A stretch of 42,345 nt of DNA from NCBI GenBank assembly GCA_947479645.1, contig CANKAJ010000028.1, positions 1-42,345 of the forward strand, given 5' to 3'. The notes below the pieces were generated by a model. The model saw nothing but the letters and a program-made list of their open reading frames with translations, did no database searches and was not told the DNA's origin. A program made the position numbers and the translations under genes. This document shows positions 8,719-18,465 of the stretch, in pieces. Origin of the DNA: Betaproteobacteria bacterium (GTDB taxonomy: Bacteria; Pseudomonadota; Gammaproteobacteria; Burkholderiales; SG8-39). Every line of letters begins with the position of its first letter. The stretch's first letter is position 1.

Positions 8719-9918
8719 CTATGCCACCTGGCGAATCCGACGCGACAGCCATAACGCGGACAACCCCACCAGTACCGATACCATACCGGTAATGCCATAG
8801 TGGACAAGTTCGCCGCCAGGGCCTCTGACAACGATGATGCTGGCTGCAAACGACGCCGTACCCAGGGCCAGTTGCTGCAGCGAAGACATGATGCTGAGCA
8901 CGCCACCGCGCACGTCGGGCTGAATACCTGCGGTCACAATCGCCATAGCGGGAATCTGGCGCGTTGCAAAAAAGGAGTAGAGGTACATCAACAGCAGCAC
9001 CGCCGCCCAAAGCGGCGCCCTCGGAAAGTGGGTTGCCATAAGGGCTCCGATAAATGAGCACACCATCATCACCGCAAATACCCGGTGGCGCCCCACCACA
9101 TCAATCAATCGCCCCACTACCTGGGCGGATACCAGCGCCGCAATGCCCCCGAACAAATAACACAGCCCCAGATCCGCCTCCTTGACACCGACATTCTCCA
9201 CCAGGTAAGGCGCAACAAAACACATCACGATAAAGCCGGAGAACACCATCAGGAACTGAAATACCACCACCCGAAGATGATTGGCATTCTGAAAAATGCC
9301 GCGAATCTGCAACATCATGCTGCGAGCCCGGCCGGCGGCAACATGCCCGCGGACCGGGGGAATCACCAGCGCACATGCCGGTAGCGCCAACGAGGTGATT
9401 GCTGCCAGCGCCAGAAACGGCGCGCGCCACCCCAGCGAACTGGCCAGGGTCATGCTCGCAGGCAAACCCAGAATCAGCATCAATGAAAACGAAGACATCA
9501 ATGTGCCAAGCGCCCGTCCGCGCCGCGCCGCTGGAAATACATCGGACACGATGGCGATCAATGTTCCACCCAGAATTCCACCAAAGACTCCGGCGAGCAG
9601 GCGTGTTGCAAGCAAGGCGCCATAGCTCGGAGAAAACCCCGCCGCCAGCGCAGTCAGCCCAAATCCTGCGAATAACAGCAGCAGCGTGCGGCGCCGATCA
9701 TAGCGATCGACAAACATGGCCGCGACAAAACCCGCCACCGCGGCACTGCCGGCATAAACAGTAAGCAGCAGGCCAAACTGCGTCGGCGTAATGTCCAGCA
9801 CGCGCATCAGTTGCGCCCCGAGTGGAACAATGATCATGAAATCGATCATCTGGCACATCTGCACAACAACCAGCAAGGGCAGCGTCAGTCGTTCCCGCCA
9901 CGCGCCTCCTGAAGTCAC
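8719..9918 (-). CDS. MFS transporter (DHA1-like)
   Basis: A 399-residue inner-membrane protein with about 12 hydrophobic spans. The N-terminal half shows the loop 2-3 motif as DRYDRRRTLLL and typical TM segments (LLLTVYAGSAAVAGFVAAMF; ATRLLAGVFGGILGGTLIAIVSDVFP), matching drug or metabolite exporters of the major facilitator superfamily. The start is GTG at 9918, and an ATG a few bases upstream reads into a stop after five codons. The gene starts 10 bp after the stop of a relic of a second MFS gene and precedes fadD by 99 bp. The substrate is unknown. Its neighbours suggest a role linked to acyl or aromatic acid metabolism, but this is inference. Confidence 0.88.
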   Translation of the reverse strand: MTSGGAWRERLTLPLLVVVQMCQMIDFMIIVPLGAQLMRVLDITPTQFGLLLTVYAGSAAVAGFVAAMFVDRYDRRRTLLLLFAGFGLTALAAGFSPSYGALLATRLLAGVFGGILGGTLIAIVSDVFPAARRGRALGTLMSSFSLMLILGLPASMTLASSLGWRAPFLALAAITSLALPACALVIPPVRGHVAAGRARSMMLQIRGIFQNANHLRVVVFQFLMVFSGFIVMCFVAPYLVENVGVKEADLGLCYLFGGIAALVSAQVVGRLIDVVGRHRVFAVMMVCSFIGALMATHFPRAPLWAAVLLLMYLYSFFATRQIPAMAIVTAGIQPDVRGGVLSIMSSLQQLALGTASFAASIIVVRGPGGELVHYGITGMVSVLVGLSALWLSRRIRQVA

Positions 9919-9928
9919 GAGATAGTGC

Positions 9929-10062
9929 TCATGCCGCCGCTACCCGCCTGCGCGGTTGCAAGACGAAGAATCCCACCAGCGCAGGCAGCGTGAGGCTGAA
10001 GAAAGCGGCACGCCATCCCGTCGCGTTGTTACTACCCGCGATATCAAGCACTGCGAGGAAAA
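9929..10062 (-). pseudogene. Relic of an MFS transporter gene (about 45 codons)
   Basis: Between the enoyl-CoA hydratase stop and the MFS start, the minus strand has an open frame without a start codon. Its peptide ends in GWRAAFFSLTLPALVGFF and then VLQPRRRVAAA before a TGA at 9929-9931. This looks like transmembrane segments 5-6 of an MFS protein and resembles the GWRAPFLALAAITSLALPA region of the intact neighbour. The frame is cut off by the hydratase stop codon. I read it as the remains of a second or duplicated transporter gene, partly deleted when the present operon formed. Confidence 0.55.
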
Positions 10063-10836
10063 TCAGCGATGCTTGAATACCGGCTTGCGCTTTTCGACAA
10101 AGGCAGCCATGCCTTCTTTCTGATCCTCGGTGCTGAACAGCGAATGGAAAAGGCGTCGCTCGAACTGCAAGCCTTCCGATAGCGGGGACTCATAGGCACG
10201 ATTGACCGCCTCCTTGGCCATCATGACCGCCGGTAGCGAGTACTGACAGATCTGGGTCGCCGCGGCCACCGCTTCGTCAAGCAATTGATCCGCCGGCACT
10301 ACCCGGGAAACCAGGCCGGCACGCTCGGCTTCTGCAGCGTCCATCATGCGCCCGGTCAACACCAAGTCCATGGCCTTGGCTTTGCCCACGGCACGCGGCA
10401 GCCGTTGTGTTCCGCCGGCGCCGGGGAGAACGCCAATCTTGATCTCCGGCTGCCCAAAACGCGCCGAATCGGCGGCAATGATGATGTCGCAGGCCATCGC
10501 CAGTTCACAGCCACCGCCCAGTGCAAATCCTGCCACCGCGGCGATCACCGGCTTTCTCACGGTCCTGATTCTGTCCCAGCGCGTCAGATAGTCCGACTTG
10601 TACATGTCCATGTAGGTCTTGTCTTTCATCGCCCCGATATCCGCTCCGGCGGCAAACGCTTTCTCGCTGCCAGTCAGGACCATAGCGCCAATCGCCGCAT
10701 CGGCATCAAACGCGAGCAATGCATCGCCGATTTCCTCAACGAGGGCGTCATTGAGCGCATTGAGCACCTTGGGCCGGTTCAACGTCACCAGCCCAACCGG
10801 ACCGCGTGTTTCAATCAGAATCAGTTCATATGCCAT
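10063..10836 (-). CDS. Enoyl-CoA hydratase
   Basis: Crotonase-fold enzyme of 257 residues that hydrates trans-2-enoyl-CoA in beta-oxidation. The start at 10836 follows GAGGAAAAG. Both catalytic glutamates are present: E111 in [16 protein letters not shown] and E131 in [21 protein letters not shown]. The oxyanion-hole motif FAAGADI is at 61-67. This conservation supports true hydratase activity, unlike the second crotonase in this window. It starts 7 bp after the PaaY-like gene ends, so the two are almost certainly co-transcribed. The arrangement resembles phenylacetate-type or fatty-acid catabolic modules (PaaF-like), but the substrate range cannot be told. Confidence 0.93.
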   Translation of the reverse strand: MAYELILIETRGPVGLVTLNRPKVLNALNDALVEEIGDALLAFDADAAIGAMVLTGSEKAFAAGADIGAMKDKTYMDMYKSDYLTRWDRIRTVRKPVIAAVAGFALGGGCELAMACDIIIAADSARFGQPEIKIGVLPGAGGTQRLPRAVGKAKAMDLVLTGRMMDAAEAERAGLVSRVVPADQLLDEAVAAATQICQYSLPAVMMAKEAVNRAYESPLSEGLQFERRLFHSLFSTEDQKEGMAAFVEKRKPVFKHR

Positions 10837-10843
10837 CTTTTCC

Positions 10844-11482
10844 TCACAATCCCCGGGCCGCCTTTGCGGCACGGCTGTTCTCTTCGAATGCTTCATCGGT
10901 CACCGGTGTCCCGTTCAAGCGTACCCGCTGACGACCCGGCTCAACCGACGTCAGCGCGACCGTTTCGTTCATCGCCACCAGGCAGCGCGCTGCGAGCGCC
11001 TGGTAATTGAGATTGGCCCGCACGCGATTGGCAATTTCCTTTTCCGTCAATTCGCGCACAACCCGGCCAGGACTGCCCGCCACCATGACCCGCGACGGCA
11101 CCTGCATGCCGATCTTGACGAAGGTCATGGCCGCGATGATGGCGCCCTCACCCACGTCGGCCATATCCATCACGACCGAATTCATTCCGACCAGCACCCC
11201 TTTGCCAATATGGCAGCCATGGATGACGGCGCCATGACCGATATGACTGTTTTCTTCCAGCACCACGTCGATCCTTGATCCGCCATGCACCACGCAGCCG
11301 TCCTGAATATTGGTGCCGGCACTCACGATGATGCGACCGAAGTCCCCGCGCAGGGATGCACAGGGCCCGATATAACAGCGTGGTCCGATGCGTACATCAC
11401 CAATCAGCACGGCTGTCGGATGCACGAAGGCTTCCGGATCAACAACCGGCACAAGGCCGTTGAATGCATAAACTTTCGTCAT
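10844..11482 (-). CDS. PaaY-like gamma-carbonic anhydrase/hexapeptide-repeat protein
   Basis: A 212-residue left-handed beta-helix protein of the PaaY/CaiE group. The opening [20 protein letters not shown], then [20 protein letters not shown] and [11 protein letters not shown] match PaaY closely. Candidate zinc ligands of the gamma-carbonic anhydrase type are H66, H83 and H88. PaaY proteins are reported as thioesterases that relieve dead-end CoA adducts in phenylacetate breakdown; CaiE acts in carnitine metabolism. No other paa genes are visible, so the name is not assigned. It is the first gene of the minus-strand run leading to the hydratase, transporter and fadD, and is divergent from glnS across 171 bp. 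Confidence 0.85.
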   Translation of the reverse strand: MTKVYAFNGLVPVVDPEAFVHPTAVLIGDVRIGPRCYIGPCASLRGDFGRIIVSAGTNIQDGCVVHGGSRIDVVLEENSHIGHGAVIHGCHIGKGVLVGMNSVVMDMADVGEGAIIAAMTFVKIGMQVPSRVMVAGSPGRVVRELTEKEIANRVRANLNYQALAARCLVAMNETVALTSVEPGRQRVRLNGTPVTDEAFEENSRAAKAARGL

Positions 11483-11653
11483 ATCAAGCCCCTCCGAGCC
11501 TCCATCGGGTTGCTCCCGGACTGTTCAAAAATCCGGCTTCATTCTACCAGCCCGACACTGGCGCACTGTTCGGCAACAGTATATGACCTGTGCTGAGGTA
11601 AAATCGCTATTGCCTCTTCTCAGTGCCGCAAGCGCGCCGCGCTCCAATCCCAC

Positions 11654-13447
11654 ATGTCCAAGAATGCCAACAAGCCCACCCCCGGTGAAGCCGGCCACGC
11701 CGCCAACTTCATTCGAAATATCATCGAGGCCGATCTGGCCAGGGGCACCAACGCATCGCGCAATTGGGGCGGCAAGCCCGGCGCTGCCAACACGCATGCA
11801 GGACAGCCCACTGATCCGGCGAAAATCCGCACACGCTTTCCCCCCGAGCCCAATGGCTACCTGCACTTCGGTCATGCCAAGTCGATCTGCCTCAATTTCG
11901 GCCTGGCGCGAGCATATGGCGGTATCTGCCATATGCGCTTTGACGACACCAATCCTGAAAAGGAAGAGCAGGAATATGTCGACGCCATCCTCGACGCGGT
12001 AAAGTGGCTGGGCTTTGGCTGGTCTGCACGCTTCAACGACCAGACCACCGAGCATCTGTATTTCGCCAGCGACTACTTTGATTTCATGTACGAGGCGGCC
12101 GAGCATCTCATCAGCACCGGCAATGCGTATGTGGAGAGTTTGCCCGCCGAGCAGATGCGCACGCTGCGCGGCACGCTCACCGAGCCCGGCAGGAACAGCC
12201 CCTATCGCGACCGCAGTATCCAGGAAAACCTGGACCTCTTTCGCGGCATGCGCGAGGGCCGCTTTGCTGAAGGCGAGCACGTGCTGCGTGCCAGGATCGA
12301 CATGGCCTCGCCCAACATCAACCTGCGCGATCCGGCCATCTACCGCATACGCAAGGCGACGCACCACCGCACCGGCGAAAAATGGTGCATCTACCCGATG
12401 TACACCTTCGCCCACCCCATCGAAGACGCGCTGGAAAATATCACTCACAGCATCTGCACGCTGGAATTCGAGGATCAGCGCCCGTTTTACGACTGGCTGC
12501 TGGAAAAACTTGCCGAAGGCAATCTCATCCAGCGCCCGGTGCCACGCCAATATGAATTTGCGCGCCTCAATCTCACCTATGTCGTGCTGTCCAAGCGAAA
12601 ACTCATCGAAATGGTGACGGATAAGCACGTTGAAGGCTGGGACGATCCGCGCATGCCCACGCTGGCGGGTGCGCGACGGCGCGGCTACACGCCGGAGGGC
12701 TTTCGCCTGTTTGCAGAACGCATCGGCGTCTCGAAATCCGATTCGTGGATTGATTACAGCACCCTTGAAGAATGCATGCGAGATGATCTCAATGAGCGTG
12801 CACCGAGGCGTACTTCGGTACTGGATCCGCTCAAACTGATCATAGACAACTACCCGGACGGGCACGAGGAAGAATGCCTGGCGCCCAACCATCCGCAAAA
12901 GCCCGACTGGGGCAAGCGCAGCGTGCCATTCTCGAAGGAATTGTGGATAGAGCGCGAGGACTTCATGGAAGCCCCGGCAAAAGGCTACTTTCGACTATTC
13001 CCCGGCAACAAGGTGCGATTGCGCTATGGCTTCGTAATCGAATGCACCGGCTGTGACAAGGACGCCCAGGGCAACATCACTGCCGTACATTGCAATTACT
13101 TCGCCGACAGCAAGTCCGGCACGCCGGGTTCGGATACCTACAAGGTCAAAGGCAACATTCACTGGGTCAGCGTAAAGCACGCGTACGCCACCGAAGTCAG
13201 GCTGTATGACCGCCTGTTCAAGGTTCCTCATCCCGGGGCGGGCGATCGCGACTTCCTGCTTGACCTGAATCTGAACTCGATGAAAATCGTCACTGCCCAG
13301 CTGGAGCCGGCACTGCGCGAAGCCAGGGCAGGCGAACATTTCCAGTTCGAGCGCCACGGCTACTTTGTGCCGGATCGCTTCGACCCCATTACCGGTGCAC
13401 CGCAATTCAATCGTGCGGTGACGCTGAAAGACACCTGGCAGAAATAG
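11654..13447 (+). CDS. glnS: Glutaminyl-tRNA synthetase
   Basis: Class I aminoacyl-tRNA synthetase charging tRNA-Gln; essential and cytoplasmic. The 597 residues are slightly longer than E. coli GlnRS because of an N-terminal lead (MSKNANKPTPGEAGHAANF) of the kind seen in betaproteobacteria. The HIGH motif is HFGH at 71-74 in PPEPNGYLHFGHAKS, and the KMSKS-type loop is VLSKR at 311-315. FDDTNPEKEEQEYV and EFEDQRPFYDWLLEKL are strongly conserved family blocks. The C-terminal anticodon-binding beta-barrels are complete. The upstream 171-bp spacer holds GGTAAAATCGC near 11597-11607, a plausible -10 region. The large open frame on the opposite strand here is a shadow. Confidence 0.97.
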   Translation: MSKNANKPTPGEAGHAANFIRNIIEADLARGTNASRNWGGKPGAANTHAGQPTDPAKIRTRFPPEPNGYLHFGHAKSICLNFGLARAYGGICHMRFDDTNPEKEEQEYVDAILDAVKWLGFGWSARFNDQTTEHLYFASDYFDFMYEAAEHLISTGNAYVESLPAEQMRTLRGTLTEPGRNSPYRDRSIQENLDLFRGMREGRFAEGEHVLRARIDMASPNINLRDPAIYRIRKATHHRTGEKWCIYPMYTFAHPIEDALENITHSICTLEFEDQRPFYDWLLEKLAEGNLIQRPVPRQYEFARLNLTYVVLSKRKLIEMVTDKHVEGWDDPRMPTLAGARRRGYTPEGFRLFAERIGVSKSDSWIDYSTLEECMRDDLNERAPRRTSVLDPLKLIIDNYPDGHEEECLAPNHPQKPDWGKRSVPFSKELWIEREDFMEAPAKGYFRLFPGNKVRLRYGFVIECTGCDKDAQGNITAVHCNYFADSKSGTPGSDTYKVKGNIHWVSVKHAYATEVRLYDRLFKVPHPGAGDRDFLLDLNLNSMKIVTAQLEPALREARAGEHFQFERHGYFVPDRFDPITGAPQFNRAVTLKDTWQK

Positions 13448-13550
13448 AAAGCGCGTCCATCGCAGACGGTAGCTGCAGTTTTCTCATTCAAATTTGACCC
13501 GGCTGCACATTGTTCCGGCCGATTTTTGACACTTCTGGGAGGAAGCAGAC

Positions 13551-14570
13551 ATGCCTGTCAATGAAACCTGGCTGCAGCAAGTACACGAAGCGCCGATCGA
13601 TCCGGCCTACCCCATCATCGATCCGCATCATCACCTGTGGCCGCTGCTCGGAGGCCGGCCCCGCACAGCCGATTACCTCCCCGCCGATTTTGCGCGCGAT
13701 GCCACTTCCGGCCACAACATCATCGCGTCGGTGTACCTGCAATGCGGCACCATGTACCGCACTTCGGGGCCTGAACACCTGAAGCCGGTCGGCGAGACCG
13801 AGTGGGTTCAGGCCAGCACCGAGCAGCAGGCCCACGAATACCCGGGCGGACCGAAGATTGCTGCCGGCATCGTCGGCTATACCGACCTGCGACTGGAACA
13901 GGTGGACGAAGTGCTCGAGGCGCATCTGGCCACTGCGCCCGACCGCTTCCGCGGCATCCGTCAGGGCAGCACCTGGACAGATGAGGTGGAAGCGGTCCGG
14001 CCGACTGCAATTTACGAGCGGCACATGCTGCTCGACGCGGCGTTTCGCCGCGGCTTCGCGCGCCTGGCAAAGCACGGGCTGTCCTTCGATGCCTGGCTGT
14101 ACCACCCGCAACTGCCGGAACTCATTGATCTGGCACGCGCCTTTCCGGACACCCGCATCGTGCTCAATCACTTTGGCGGCATTCTGGGACGGGGCAGCTA
14201 CGCCGGGCGACGCGAGGAAATATTCGCCGAATGGCGAAAATCCATTACAGAACTGTCACGCTGCCCGAACGTGTACATGAAACTCGGCGGCTCGGTTATG
14301 CAGATGTTCGGCTTTGCCTGGGAGGAACGCCCGCTGCCGCCAACATCAGACGCGCTGGTGGCTGCCTCCGGCCATTTTTATCGCACCGCAATCGACTGCT
14401 TTTCGCCGGCACGCTGCATGTTCGAGAGCAATTTTCCCGTGGACAAGGAAAGCTGCTCCTACGTAGTACTGTGGAACGGCTTCAAGAAAATGGCGGCAGG
14501 CTTCTCCGCAACCGAACGTGAGGACATGTTTCGCAACACGGCGGCACGCTTCTACCGGCTGAATGTTTAG
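13551..14570 (+). CDS. Amidohydrolase family protein, copy 1
   Basis: A 339-residue TIM-barrel metal-dependent hydrolase/decarboxylase of the amidohydrolase_2 group (relatives include ACMSD-like decarboxylases and 2-pyrone-4,6-dicarboxylate or lactone hydrolases). The metal motif is PIIDPHHHLW with His26 and His28. Further conserved blocks are FRGIRQG, LPELIDLARAFPDT, IVLNHFGG (a likely metal or catalytic His) and the C-terminal CMFESNFPVDK with its Asp. GGGAGGAAG precedes the ATG. The next gene is a clear paralogue of the same length, and purT follows. Metal ligands appear intact, so the protein should be active. The substrate is unknown. Confidence 0.9.
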   Translation: MPVNETWLQQVHEAPIDPAYPIIDPHHHLWPLLGGRPRTADYLPADFARDATSGHNIIASVYLQCGTMYRTSGPEHLKPVGETEWVQASTEQQAHEYPGGPKIAAGIVGYTDLRLEQVDEVLEAHLATAPDRFRGIRQGSTWTDEVEAVRPTAIYERHMLLDAAFRRGFARLAKHGLSFDAWLYHPQLPELIDLARAFPDTRIVLNHFGGILGRGSYAGRREEIFAEWRKSITELSRCPNVYMKLGGSVMQMFGFAWEERPLPPTSDALVAASGHFYRTAIDCFSPARCMFESNFPVDKESCSYVVLWNGFKKMAAGFSATEREDMFRNTAARFYRLNV

Positions 14571-14597
14571 TCCGCTAACAACAAAAGGAAGGTCAAA

Positions 14598-15635
14598 ATG
14601 AAATCACCCCTCAACCTTGCCTGGCTGGACAAGATCCGGGAAACCCCCATCGATCCCGACTATCCCATTATTGATCCACACCATCACCTGTGGCTGGAAA
14701 GCCTCAGACGCGATTTTGCCTACCCGATCGACGAACTCGGCAAGGACGCCACTTCCGGCCACAACATTCTGGCCACCGTGTACATCCAATGCGTCACGCA
14801 GTACCGCGCGTCGGGCCCCGAGCATCTCAAGACGGTGGGCGAAACCGAATGGGTGGAGCGTTGCGCCACAGAGTACACAAGCCAGCATCCCGAGGGACCC
14901 GACCTGTGCGCCGGTATCGTCGGCCATGTGGATTTTCGCCACGATCCCGTGCATGTTGACGAAGCACTGGCCGCGCACAAAGCGGCCTCGAAGCGCTTTC
15001 GCGGCATCCGCCAGGGCGGCACCTGGTCCGATGACAACGAAATCAATCAGGGCCGGGTGATTCCGCAGCGCCATCTGTACATGGACGCCAATTTCCGCAA
15101 AGGCTTTGCCCGCCTGGAAAAGAACGGCCTGTCCTTCGACGCCTGGTGCTTCCATGACCAGCTGCCCGAGCTGATCGACCTGGCGCGAGCCTTTGCCGAT
15201 ACACCCATCGTGCTCGACCATTTCGGCGGACCACTCGGCCAGGGACGCTGGGCCAGCCAGCGTGAAACCGTATTCCAGGACTGGAAGAAATCCATCGTCG
15301 AGCTGGCACGCTGCCCCAATGTCCACATCAAGCTGGGCGGAACCGTCATGCCCATGTTCGGCTTTCATTGGGAGCAGCGCCCGCTGCCACCCAGCTCGGA
15401 TGATCTGGTCAAGGCGACCAGCCACTTCTTCCACACCGCCATCGAGGCCTTCTCGCCGTCGCGCTGCATGTTCGAGAGCAACTTCCCGGTGGACAAGATC
15501 GCCTGCGCATATGTGCCCTTGTGGAACAGTTTCAAGAAGATGGCGGCGCGCTACACCGAAGCTGAACGGGCCGACCTGTTTCGCAACACCGCCAAGCGCT
15601 TTTACCGGCTCGATTCAATCGCTGTGCCGGGCTGA
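14598..15635 (+). CDS. Amidohydrolase family protein, copy 2
   Basis: A 345-residue paralogue of the preceding gene. By eye the two share well over half their residues along the full length, including PIIDPHHHLW (His28 and His30), DATSGHNI, GPEHLK..GETEWV, FRGIRQGGTW, LSFDAW, IVLDHFGG and CMFESNFPVDK. One visible difference is IVLDHFGG against IVLNHFGG in copy 1. The gene starts 27 bp after copy 1 behind AAAGGAAGG and runs to within 12 bp of purT, so it looks like one operon. A tandem duplication with possible change of substrate specificity, or a heteromeric enzyme, are the two simplest readings. Confidence 0.9.
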   Translation: MKSPLNLAWLDKIRETPIDPDYPIIDPHHHLWLESLRRDFAYPIDELGKDATSGHNILATVYIQCVTQYRASGPEHLKTVGETEWVERCATEYTSQHPEGPDLCAGIVGHVDFRHDPVHVDEALAAHKAASKRFRGIRQGGTWSDDNEINQGRVIPQRHLYMDANFRKGFARLEKNGLSFDAWCFHDQLPELIDLARAFADTPIVLDHFGGPLGQGRWASQRETVFQDWKKSIVELARCPNVHIKLGGTVMPMFGFHWEQRPLPPSSDDLVKATSHFFHTAIEAFSPSRCMFESNFPVDKIACAYVPLWNSFKKMAARYTEAERADLFRNTAKRFYRLDSIAVPG

Positions 15636-15647
15636 GGATCGGCCATC

Positions 15648-16841
15648 ATGACAACACTCGGCACCCCGCTGTCACCCTCCGCCACCCGCGTCATGCTGCT
15701 GGGCGCGGGCGAACTCGGCAAGGAAGTCGCAATCGAATTGCAGCGCTTCGGCTGCGAAGTCATCGCCGTCGATCGCTACGCCAACGCCCCGGCCATGCAG
15801 GTGGCGCACCGATCGCACGTCATCAGCATGCTCGATGGCATCGCACTGCGCCGTGTCATCGAGCTGGAACGGCCGCAGTTCATCGTGCCGGAAATCGAAG
15901 CCATCGCCACGCCGACCCTGATCGAGCTGGAGCAGGAAGGCTTTACCGTCATTCCGACCGCGCGCGCAGCGCGACTCACCATGGACCGCGAAGGCATACG
16001 CCGCCTCGCCGCGGAAGAACTGGGCCTTGCCACATCGCCCTATCGCTTCGCCGGCAATGAGGCCGAATACCGCGCCGCCATTGCGGCGTTAGGCATGCCC
16101 TGTGTCGTGAAGCCGGTGATGAGTTCTTCCGGCAAGGGTCAGAGCGTGGTCAAGTACGATGCGGACATCACGCCCGCCTGGGCCTACGCCCAGGCGGGCG
16201 GGCGCGCCGGCGCCGGCCGCGTCATTGTCGAAGGCTTCATTGATTTCGATTATGAAATCACGCTCTTGACTATCCGCCATCAGGGGCAGACCAGCTTCTG
16301 CGAACCCATCGGTCACCTGCAGATCGCAGGCGATTACCGCGAATCCTGGCAACCGCAACCCATGCACGCGGCAGCGCTCGCCGAGTCGCGACGCATCGCC
16401 GCCGCCGTCACCGGCAACCTGGGTGGCGCCGGCATCTTCGGCGTGGAGTTGTTCGTCAAAGGCGATCAGGTCTGGTTCAGCGAAGTGTCGCCACGCCCCC
16501 ACGACACCGGCCTGGTCACGCTGATCTCGCAGGATCTGTCCGAATTCGCGCTGCATGCCCGCGCCATCCTCGGCCTGCCCATCCCGAACATCCGCCAGCA
16601 CGGCGTGGCCGCATCCTGCGCCATCCTCGTTGACGGTGATTCGGACAACGTGCACTTCGAAAACGTCGAGCGCGCACTGACGCAGCCAGATACAGCGCTG
16701 CGCCTGTTCGGAAAGCCCGAAGTGCGCGGACACCGGCGCATGGGCGTGGCGCTGGCGCTGGGGGAGAGCATCGAGATAGCCAGGGCCAAAGCACGCGAAG
16801 TCGCAAAGAACATCCTTGCGGGCGTAAAGATTGATGGTTGA
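15648..16841 (+). CDS. purT: Formate-dependent phosphoribosylglycinamide formyltransferase PurT
   Basis: ATP-grasp enzyme that formylates GAR with formate and ATP in purine synthesis, bypassing the folate-dependent PurN step. The 397 residues match the family. Motifs include [21 protein letters not shown] at the N-terminal Rossmann-like domain, [14 protein letters not shown], the ATP-grasp loop [27 protein letters not shown], and [27 protein letters not shown] with the metal-binding Glu. The RBS GAGG lies at the end of the upstream amidohydrolase gene, only 12 bp away, implying translational linkage. The placement is odd: formate released by an upstream reaction could feed PurT, but that is speculation. 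Confidence 0.95.
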   Translation: MTTLGTPLSPSATRVMLLGAGELGKEVAIELQRFGCEVIAVDRYANAPAMQVAHRSHVISMLDGIALRRVIELERPQFIVPEIEAIATPTLIELEQEGFTVIPTARAARLTMDREGIRRLAAEELGLATSPYRFAGNEAEYRAAIAALGMPCVVKPVMSSSGKGQSVVKYDADITPAWAYAQAGGRAGAGRVIVEGFIDFDYEITLLTIRHQGQTSFCEPIGHLQIAGDYRESWQPQPMHAAALAESRRIAAAVTGNLGGAGIFGVELFVKGDQVWFSEVSPRPHDTGLVTLISQDLSEFALHARAILGLPIPNIRQHGVAASCAILVDGDSDNVHFENVERALTQPDTALRLFGKPEVRGHRRMGVALALGESIEIARAKAREVAKNILAGVKIDG

Positions 16842-16941
16842 TGGCAGTAAGGCAGCAATGGCGCATTGTTGAAGATGCAGCAGGCATGACATTGATGTTG
16901 AAGTGACTTCCGCACGCTAACCGGAGCAGCGCGAGGATCGC

Positions 16942-18129
16942 ATGATCGAAACCCAAGACCCTGTCGTGATTGTTGCTGCAAAACGCACGCCCATCGGCAG
17001 CTTCCAGGGCAAGCTCAGTTCGCTGTCGGCACCGCAACTGGCCGCGGCCTGCATGGCCGGTGCCGTTGCCGATGCAGGCCTGGATGGCAGCGCGATTTCC
17101 GAGGTCATCATGGGATGCGTGCTGCCGGCTGGACTGGGGCAGGCTCCCGCGCGACAGGCGCTCCTGGGTGCCGGCCTTCCTGCCAGCGTGCCCTGCACCA
17201 CCATCAACAAGGTCTGCGGGTCGGGCATGAAGGCCGTGATGCTTGCCAACGACCTGATCCTCGCGGGCTCCGCCGGTATCGTGCTTGCAGGCGGCATGGA
17301 ATCCATGAGCAACGCGCCCTATATGCTCAAGAAAGCACGAGGCGGCTATCGGCTGGGTCATGGCGAACTGCTGGACCACATGTTCTACGACGGTTTGCAG
17401 AACCCCTACGACAATCAGTTGATGGGCTGTTTTGCCGAACTGTGCGCCGACAAGTACGCGTTTTCCCGGGAACGGCAGGATGCCTACGCCGCCGAGTCGG
17501 TCAGACGTGCCTGTGCAGCAGTTGACGAAGGACGCTTCCGGTCCGAAATAGCCCCCCTCAAGGTGCGCGCCCGCAGCGCAGAAGCGCTGGTGGAGCACGA
17601 TGAAACGCCGCATCAATGCGACCTTGCGCGGATCGGCAGCCTCAAGCCAGCCTTCTGCAAGGACGGCAGCGTCACCGCTGCCAATTCGTCATCAATCTCC
17701 GACGGTGCTGCAGCGCTGTTGCTGATGCGACGCTCCGCTGCGCTGAAGGACGGCAGCCAACCGCTCGCGCGCATACTCGGACACGCCACATTCGCCCAGG
17801 CGCCCGAATGGTTCACGACCGCCCCCATCCACGCGATCACGAAATTGCTTGGGCAGCTTGGCTGGACTACTGGCGACGTGGATCTCTATGAAATCAACGA
17901 AGCCTTCGCCGTCGTCACCATGGCAGCCATGCAGGACCTTCGTCTTGATCACTCACGCGTGAACGTGAATGGGGGCGCCTGCGCACTGGGCCACCCCATC
18001 GGCGCCACCGGCGCCCGCATCCTCGTCACCCTGATTCACGCGCTGAGGAACAGGGGACTGCGGCGGGGCATTGCCAGTCTGTGCATCGGCGGGGGCGAAG
18101 CGACAGCGGTGGCGGTCGAACTGGAGTAA
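16942..18129 (+). CDS. Acetyl-CoA C-acyltransferase (thiolase)
   Basis: A 395-residue thiolase, the typical length for this enzyme, catalysing thiolytic cleavage or condensation of 3-oxoacyl-CoA. The nucleophilic Cys92 is in NKVCGSGMKA, His351 in GACALGHPIGATGARI, and the second catalytic cysteine C381 in SLCIGGGEATA. EINEAFAVV is also conserved. Its closest look is to degradative or biosynthetic acetoacetyl-CoA thiolases (PhaA/AtoB/FadA-like), and sequence alone does not separate these. GCGAGGATCGC provides the RBS. It lies 100 bp after purT on the same strand, and the following 128 bp to the next reading frame are AT-rich. Confidence 0.93.
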   Translation: MIETQDPVVIVAAKRTPIGSFQGKLSSLSAPQLAAACMAGAVADAGLDGSAISEVIMGCVLPAGLGQAPARQALLGAGLPASVPCTTINKVCGSGMKAVMLANDLILAGSAGIVLAGGMESMSNAPYMLKKARGGYRLGHGELLDHMFYDGLQNPYDNQLMGCFAELCADKYAFSRERQDAYAAESVRRACAAVDEGRFRSEIAPLKVRARSAEALVEHDETPHQCDLARIGSLKPAFCKDGSVTAANSSSISDGAAALLLMRRSAALKDGSQPLARILGHATFAQAPEWFTTAPIHAITKLLGQLGWTTGDVDLYEINEAFAVVTMAAMQDLRLDHSRVNVNGGACALGHPIGATGARILVTLIHALRNRGLRRGIASLCIGGGEATAVAVELE

Positions 18130-18257
18130 CGGGCCCGCATCGTCCGCCTTAATTCGATATCAATAAGGACTGAATTAGTATTATTATGGTAACAAAGTTA
18201 TAAAAACGATCATAATGATAAAGAGCCAATACCCCCTCGCTTCCCTTCCCATTGGCC

Positions 18258-18465
18258 ATGTCCACACAACCGCCTGAGCCGAAGCGCGATCCCTTCGTAC
18301 TCGACTTCATCGCGTTGCTGATTGTCGCGCTCGTGGTCAGGCATCGCGCTGGCGGCACGCATGGACGGAACACTGCGCTATGTCGACAGTGACAGCGTCA
18401 AAGCCGAAGTGCTTTACAGCCTGTGGTACGCGCCCCGCGCGCAGCAGGTGGTGCGTCTGGTCTGA
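18258..18465 (+). pseudogene. Frameshifted small membrane-anchored protein gene
   Basis: From ATG 18258 one frame encodes MSTQPPEPKRDPFVLDFIAL and continues LLIVALVV, an obvious N-terminal membrane anchor. It then derails into non-conserved sequence and stops. In the next frame, picked up at GIALAARMDGTLRYVDSD, the reading continues as SVKAEVLYSLWYAPRAQQVVRLV and ends at TGA 18463-18465. Removing a single base near 18340 joins both parts into one 68-residue protein with the membrane span unbroken. This is either a real frameshift, a sequencing or assembly error, or programmed shifting. It is not recognised as any family. The 128-bp AT-rich spacer upstream could hold its promoter. Confidence 0.5.

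Noticed and set aside
11525..12898. A 457-codon open frame on the minus strand across glnS
   Set aside because: It is antisense to a perfectly conserved glutaminyl-tRNA synthetase and has no recognisable family features. High GC leaves long shadow frames.
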